Shown piece after piece: positions 13,969 through 18,116 of a stretch of 18,116 nucleotides of DNA (position 1 is the stretch's first letter; each line of letters starts with the position of its first letter). A program made the translations under genes and the position numbers. This DNA comes from Azonexus sp. (GTDB taxonomy: Bacteria > Pseudomonadota > Gammaproteobacteria > Burkholderiales > Rhodocyclaceae). Under the pieces are notes generated by a model. It did no database searches. It had not been told where the DNA came from and was given only the letters and a program-made list of their open reading frames with translations. The stretch covers positions 1 to 18,116 of the forward strand of contig JAISPT010000050.1 in NCBI GenBank assembly GCA_031274715.1, in the 5' to 3' direction.

Positions 13969-15163
13969 CACCCTGCGCTTTGCCCGCGACGCGGCGCTCG
14001 GCTATCCGCTGCGCACTGCGCTGTCGGTGCTGGCCATGTCGATCGGCGTCGCCGCCGTGGTCGTCCTCACAGCACTGGGTGACGGCGCCCGTCGCTACGT
14101 GGTCGGCCAGTTTTCCTCGATCGGTACCAACCTGGTCATCGTCCTGCCCGGCCGCACCGGTACCGGTGGCTTCAACCCGGCCAACGTCGTCACCACCACG
14201 CCACGCGACCTGACCATAGCCGATGCCGCCGCGTTGCGCCGCGCCAGCGCCATCCGCCGCGTCGCCCCGCTTGCCGTCGGCACTTCGGAAATCAGTTATG
14301 GCGGCCGGTTACGCGAGATCATGGTGGCCGGTTCAACCGCCGAATTCCTGCCGATGCGCAATTTCGAGCTTATCCAGGGGCGCGGCCTGCCCGATGGTGA
14401 CTGGAACAGCGGCGGCGCCGTCGCGGTCATCGGCGCCGTTGTGCGCGACGAGTTGTTTGGCACCGAGCCAGCGGTCGGCAAGCTGATCCGCGTCGGCGAC
14501 CGGCGCCTGCGCGTGATCGGTGTATTGAAACCGATCGGCCAGGGCCTTGGCATGAATACCGACGAGTTGGTCATCGTGCCGGTGGCGCTGGCCCAGGCCA
14601 TGTTCAACACCAACACGCTATTCCGTATCCTGATCGAGGCGCGCAGCCGCGAAGCGATTCCGCTGGCCCGCGAGCAAGCCACCGAGATCATCCGCCAGCG
14701 CCACCACGGCGAGGAGGACGTGACGGTGATCACCCAGGACGCCATCCTGGCCACCTTCGACAAACTGCTCGGCACGCTGACCCTGGGGGTCGCCGGCATC
14801 GCCGCGATCAGCCTGGCGGTGGCCGGCATTCTGGTCATGAATGTGATGCTGGTCGCCGTTACCCAGCGCACCGGCGAAATCGGCCTCCTGAAGGCGCTCG
14901 GTGCGCCGGCACGAACCATCCGCCTGGCTTTCCTGACCGAGGCGGCGATGCTCTCCAGCTTCGGCGCCGTCGTCGGTTACCTGCTCGGCCAGCTTGGCGC
15001 CCTGGGGCTGCGCCTGGCCTTTCCCATCTTTCCCGCCTATCCGCCGGACTGGGCGGTGATCGCCGGGCTGACGACGGCGCTCGCCACCGGCCTACTGTTC
15101 GGCGTCATGCCGGCCCGCCGCGCCGCCCGGCTGGACCCGGTGCAGGCGCTGATGAAGCATTGA
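13955..15163 (+). CDS. MacB-type ABC permease, first of a pair
   Basis: 402 residues. One N-terminal membrane segment (about 20-41) is followed by a large periplasmic domain (about 45-265), beginning with the family-typical GDGARRYVVGQFSSIGTNLVIVLPG. Three C-terminal membrane segments follow (about 270-300, 327-350 and 366-388), with TGEIGLLKALGA as the cytoplasmic coupling helix and MPARRAARLDPVQALMKH at the end. This is the MacB/FtsX-type topology. The gene overlaps the ATPase gene by 14 bases and abuts the second permease, so ATPase and permeases are coupled. Substrate not determinable. Confidence 0.93.
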   Translation: MRLADTLRFARDAALGYPLRTALSVLAMSIGVAAVVVLTALGDGARRYVVGQFSSIGTNLVIVLPGRTGTGGFNPANVVTTTPRDLTIADAAALRRASAIRRVAPLAVGTSEISYGGRLREIMVAGSTAEFLPMRNFELIQGRGLPDGDWNSGGAVAVIGAVVRDELFGTEPAVGKLIRVGDRRLRVIGVLKPIGQGLGMNTDELVIVPVALAQAMFNTNTLFRILIEARSREAIPLAREQATEIIRQRHHGEEDVTVITQDAILATFDKLLGTLTLGVAGIAAISLAVAGILVMNVMLVAVTQRTGEIGLLKALGAPARTIRLAFLTEAAMLSSFGAVVGYLLGQLGALGLRLAFPIFPAYPPDWAVIAGLTTALATGLLFGVMPARRAARLDPVQALMKH

Positions 15164-15165
15164 GC

Positions 15166-16365
15166 ATGCTGTTCGCCGACTCTCTCCATCTTGCCACCCG
15201 TGCCATCACTGCCCAGCGCCTGCGCAGCTTCCTGACCCTGCTCGGCATTGCCGTCGGCATTGCCGCAGTGATCCTGCTCACCTCGATCGGCGAAGGCATC
15301 CACCGCTTCGTGCTCGGCGAATTCACCCAATTCGGCACCAACGTCATCGCCATCACCCCCGGCAAGACCCGGACCGGCGGCGCGCCCTCCGGCCTGCCGT
15401 CGAGCGCCCGGCCGCTGTCCCTCGACGACGCCCGGGCACTCGAACGCCTGCCCAACATCGTCGCCGTGACGCCAAACGTGCGCGGCAACGCCGAACTGTC
15501 GGCCAACGGCCGCACCCGGCGGACGCTGGTTTCCGGCGTCAACGCCAACCTACCGACGATCTATAAATCGACGCTGCAAAGCGGCCGCTTCCTACCCGAC
15601 GAGGATGAAGGCAGCGCCCGCGCCTTCGTGGTGCTCGGACCAAAGGTCAAGGAAGAATTGTTCGGGAGCGCGAACGCGCTCGGCCAGCGCCTGCGCATCG
15701 GCGGCCTGCAATTCCGGGTGATCGGCGTGCTCGCCCCAAAAGGCCAGTTCCTCGGCATCGACCTCGACGACACCGTGTTCATCCCGGCCGCCCGCGCCCA
15801 AGAATTGTTCAACCGCGAAGGACTCGACGAAATCAACATCGCCGCCGCCGAAGGCGTGCCCTCGGCCCACGTCGCGGCGGCGATCCGCGAGCGGATGATC
15901 GCCCGCCACGGCCGCGAGGATTTCACCATCGTCAGCCAGGAAGAGATGCTGAAAACCCTGTCCAACATTCTCGGCGTACTGACCATGGCCGTCGGCGCAC
16001 TCGGCGGCATTTCGCTGCTGGTCGGCGGCGTCGGTATCGTCACCATCATGACCATCGCCGTCACCGAGCGCACCAGCGAAATCGGCTTACTGGTTGCCCT
16101 CGGCGCCCGCCGCCGCACTGTGCTGGCGCTGTTCCTCGGCGAGGCGGTAGCGCTCTCGGCCCTCGGTGGATTGTTTGGCCTCATGCTCGGCATTGGCCTG
16201 GCCCAGCTCATCCACCTCGCGGTACCGAGCCTGCCGGTACATACGCCGCTCAGCTTCGTGCTGCTCGCCGAGGCGGTAGCCGTGGCCATCGGTCTCGCCG
16301 CCGGCGTACTGCCCGCCCGCCGTGCCGCCGGCCTCGATCCGGTCGAGGCCCTGCGCGCCGAATAA
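15166..16365 (+). CDS. MacB-type ABC permease, second of a pair
   Basis: 399 residues from ATG 15166. An alternative TTG at 15160 overlaps the previous stop and adds two residues. It has the same topology as the preceding permease: N-terminal membrane segment (about 17-40), a periplasmic domain starting GEGIHRFVLGEFTQFGTNVIAITPGK, then three C-terminal segments with the coupling helix TSEIGLLVALGARRRT and the end LPARRAAGLDPVEALRAE. It is clearly a paralogue of that gene but diverged, so a heterodimeric permease is likely rather than a recent duplication. It is the last gene of the export cluster and is followed by a 67-base gap. Confidence 0.93.
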   Translation: MLFADSLHLATRAITAQRLRSFLTLLGIAVGIAAVILLTSIGEGIHRFVLGEFTQFGTNVIAITPGKTRTGGAPSGLPSSARPLSLDDARALERLPNIVAVTPNVRGNAELSANGRTRRTLVSGVNANLPTIYKSTLQSGRFLPDEDEGSARAFVVLGPKVKEELFGSANALGQRLRIGGLQFRVIGVLAPKGQFLGIDLDDTVFIPAARAQELFNREGLDEINIAAAEGVPSAHVAAAIRERMIARHGREDFTIVSQEEMLKTLSNILGVLTMAVGALGGISLLVGGVGIVTIMTIAVTERTSEIGLLVALGARRRTVLALFLGEAVALSALGGLFGLMLGIGLAQLIHLAVPSLPVHTPLSFVLLAEAVAVAIGLAAGVLPARRAAGLDPVEALRAE

Positions 16366-16432
16366 GGGAATCACGCCAAGTGCCGTGCTAGAGTGCGCCT
16401 GTTCGAGCCAACGACCATCCAGGAGAATCGGC

Positions 16433-16873
16433 ATGACCACCTACACCATTCACGACCTGACGCCGGGTATGAGCGCCAGCACCGCCAAGACCGTCACCGA
16501 AACCGACATCATCCTCTTTGCCGGTATTTCGACCGACGTGAACCCGGCTCACCTCGACGAGGAATACGCCAAGAACACGATGTTTGGCGGCCGCATCGCC
16601 CACGGCATGCTGTCGGCCGGCTTCATTTCCGCCGTGCTGGCCAACAAGCTGCCCGGCCCCGGCACCATCTACCTATCGCAAACGCTGAAGTTCAAGGCGC
16701 CGGTGCGCCCCGGCGATACCGTCACGGCCACCGTCACGGTCAAGGAAGTCAATGTCGCCAAGAACCGCGTCACACTCGACACCGTATGCACGGTTGGCGG
16801 CAAGGTGGTAATCGAGGGCGAAGGCCTGGCGATGCCGCCGGTACGCGAGGCAGCGGGCGGCACGGCCTGCTGA
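16433..16873 (+). CDS. MaoC-like (R)-specific enoyl-CoA hydratase, PhaJ-like
   Basis: 146 residues from ATG 16433, with AGGAG at 16421-16425, 7 bases upstream. The hot-dog-fold hydratase motif GISTDVNPAHLDEEYA carries the catalytic pair D35 and H40, followed by FGGRIAHGMLSAG and, later, QTLKFKAPVRPGD. This layout matches Aeromonas-type PhaJ, which converts trans-2-enoyl-CoA to (R)-3-hydroxyacyl-CoA and so feeds fatty-acid intermediates into polyhydroxyalkanoate synthesis. Some relatives act on other acyl-CoAs, so substrate range is inferred. No pha genes are in the window. It stands alone between the permease and the terminator shared with the minus-strand gene. Confidence 0.9.
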   Translation: MTTYTIHDLTPGMSASTAKTVTETDIILFAGISTDVNPAHLDEEYAKNTMFGGRIAHGMLSAGFISAVLANKLPGPGTIYLSQTLKFKAPVRPGDTVTATVTVKEVNVAKNRVTLDTVCTVGGKVVIEGEGLAMPPVREAAGGTAC

Positions 16874-16891
16874 ACCACAACGGGGGTCACG

Positions 16892-16918
16892 AAAAAGCCG
16901 GCTGATGCCGGCTTTTTT
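16892..16918. terminator. Bidirectional intrinsic terminator
   Basis: AAAAAGCCGGC, a TGAT loop, then GCCGGCTTTTTT gives a stem with an A-tract on one side and a T-tract on the other, 18 bases after the hydratase stop and 3 bases from the end of the convergent pseudouridine synthase gene. It can end transcription from both sides. Confidence 0.92.
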
Positions 16919-16921
16919 ATT

Positions 16922-18100
16922 TTAGAAGTGCTCGTCGGGCCGCAGGAAACGCCACTGTCCGAGCGGCAGGTCGCCCAGTCGCACCTTACCGATGCGTACC
17001 CGCTTCAAGCCGGTAACGCGCAGGCCGACCTGTTCGCACATGCGGCGAATCTGCCGCTTCTTGCCTTCCCTGAGGATGAAGTGCAACTGGTCCTCGTTCA
17101 ATTGCTTGACCCAGGCCGGCTTGAGCGGCCTGCCATCGAGCTTGAGGCCGTGGCGCAGCAGTTCCAGGCCGTTGGCAATCATCTCGCCACTGATGCGGAC
17201 CAGATATTCTTTCTCGGTCTCGCTATCTTCGCCGATCAGCTTCCTGGCAACACGCCCATCCTGGGTCAGTACCAGGAGGCCGGTCGAGTCGATGTCGAGC
17301 CGCCCGGCCGGCGCCAGACCGCGCAACATCCACGGCTTGAATTCCGGATCACCCGCTTGGCGTACCCAGGTCTCGGCCGAGATCAGCGCGACCGCCGGCT
17401 TGCAGTCCGGCTCAGGCTGGCCAGAAACGTAGCCGACCGGCTTGTGCAGCAGGATCGTGACCTGTTTGGCTTGATCCCGCTCGGCTTCCCTGGCGATGAC
17501 GATGGCCGCCGCCGGATCGATGCGCGAACCGAGTTCGGCCACCTGCACGCCATCGACGAAAACCCAGCCGCGCTCGATCCACAGATCGGCCTCGCGCCGC
17601 GAACACAGGCCGCGCTCGGACATCACCTTGGACAAACGCACGCCACTTGGCGCCGTGGCCGGATCGCGCGGCGCCACTGCCGGCACGGAGCTTGCCGGCC
17701 GCAGCGGCTTGGCATCGCGGGCCTTGCCGCCACGCGACTGGGCATGAATGCGCTTCAGTCCATCCGCCCCCGGTTCCGCGGCCGCAGGCTTGGCAAGCAT
17801 GGGCTTGGCAGCGCCTTTGGCCGCTGTCTTGCGAGCCGGCGCCGCCTTTTTCAGCGGACTCAGCGTCCCGGCCGGCCGCGACCGGACAACCGGTTCGGCG
17901 GGTGCGGCTTCGACCAGTGCTGGCGGCACGCTCGCGCCGGCCGTCGTCATCGGCGGCCGCTGGGATTGTCCAGCGGACTTGGCCGGCCTGGCCGGCTCGT
18001 CGGCCTTGTCTGCCGCCGGCGCCGGCTGGCGCCACTTCGCCCAGGGATCCTCGGCCACCGCGACGGGCGGCCGCCGGCCCTTCTTGTCGTCGCTGCTCAT
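16922..18100 (-). CDS. RluF-like 23S rRNA pseudouridine synthase with long N-terminal extension
   Basis: 392 residues on the minus strand. An Ala/Pro/Lys-rich low-complexity extension of about 150 residues precedes the S4 RNA-binding domain (SGVRLSKVMSERGLCSRREAD, about 152-205). The catalytic domain of the RsuA/RluB/E/F family follows: HKPVGYVSGQ (219-228), GRLDIDSTGLLVLT (266-279) with catalytic D269, EKEYLV, and GKKRQIRRMCE (346-356). TEKEYLVRIS and GDLPLGQWRFL are closest to RluF (position 2604 in E. coli 23S rRNA), but RluB cannot be excluded. The extension is probably disordered and may bind RNA or ribosomes. The ATG at 18100 has no obvious Shine-Dalgarno, and an internal start nearer the S4 domain remains possible. 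Confidence 0.88.
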   Translation of the reverse strand: MSSDDKKGRRPPVAVAEDPWAKWRQPAPAADKADEPARPAKSAGQSQRPPMTTAGASVPPALVEAAPAEPVVRSRPAGTLSPLKKAAPARKTAAKGAAKPMLAKPAAAEPGADGLKRIHAQSRGGKARDAKPLRPASSVPAVAPRDPATAPSGVRLSKVMSERGLCSRREADLWIERGWVFVDGVQVAELGSRIDPAAAIVIAREAERDQAKQVTILLHKPVGYVSGQPEPDCKPAVALISAETWVRQAGDPEFKPWMLRGLAPAGRLDIDSTGLLVLTQDGRVARKLIGEDSETEKEYLVRISGEMIANGLELLRHGLKLDGRPLKPAWVKQLNEDQLHFILREGKKRQIRRMCEQVGLRVTGLKRVRIGKVRLGDLPLGQWRFLRPDEHF

Positions 18101-18116
18101 TGGATGGCGAGCAGCT

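Noticed and set aside
1..18116. tRNA or rRNA genes
   Set aside because: No cloverleaf-like or rRNA-like stretch was recognised on either strand by eye; a covariance-model search would be needed to exclude small RNAs.

Overview
The window reads as chromosomal DNA from a GC-rich betaproteobacterium. A member of Rhodocyclales (Dechloromonas/Azonexus/Accumulibacter-like) is my best guess, from the protein flavour (glutaminyl-tRNA synthetase, class-2 OMP decarboxylase, PhaJ-like hydratase, DUF3617 and Yip1 proteins). That placement is inference, since no rRNA gene is present. Nearly all genes lie on the + strand. Only the pseudouridine synthase at the right end is clearly on the - strand.

Left block, 1-7355: an almost gap-free run of ten genes. 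It starts with glnS (5' end cut off), then a 66-aa four-cysteine protein. Next comes a small defence-like or selfish cargo: a nucleotidyltransferase with a 67-aa partner, then a type II restriction endonuclease candidate overlapping an Eco57I/TaqI-type adenine methyltransferase. After that come pyrF, a YpfJ-type zinc metallopeptidase, a membrane-anchored thioredoxin-like protein and a secreted M23 peptidase. Five junctions are 4-base overlaps (ATGA or TTGA), so the cargo is translationally knitted to core metabolism on both sides.

Middle block, 7356-9880: a roughly 600-base stretch without a convincing gene, opening with a perfect 12-bp hairpin. It leads into a DUF3617 periplasmic protein and a Yip1-domain membrane protein with a large soluble C-terminal domain, closed by a GC-rich hairpin terminator.

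Right block, 9881-16365: a sigma70-like promoter precedes an unrecognised 195-aa protein and a MacA/HlyD-type membrane fusion protein. The matching MacB-type ATPase and two permeases begin 1.34 kb downstream. Between them sits a standalone HsdR-N-type nuclease-like gene with its own promoter, strong Shine-Dalgarno and TTG start, followed by a cluster of short palindromes. It looks like a second inserted defence-type gene, splitting an export operon. The window ends with a PhaJ-like (R)-enoyl-CoA hydratase and a convergent RluF-like 23S rRNA pseudouridine synthase, which share a bidirectional terminator.

The least ordinary content is therefore the two insertions: the nucleotidyltransferase pair plus restriction-modification unit at 1796-4360, and the HsdR-N protein at 12049-13143. 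All family names come from motifs read by eye; no database search was possible.
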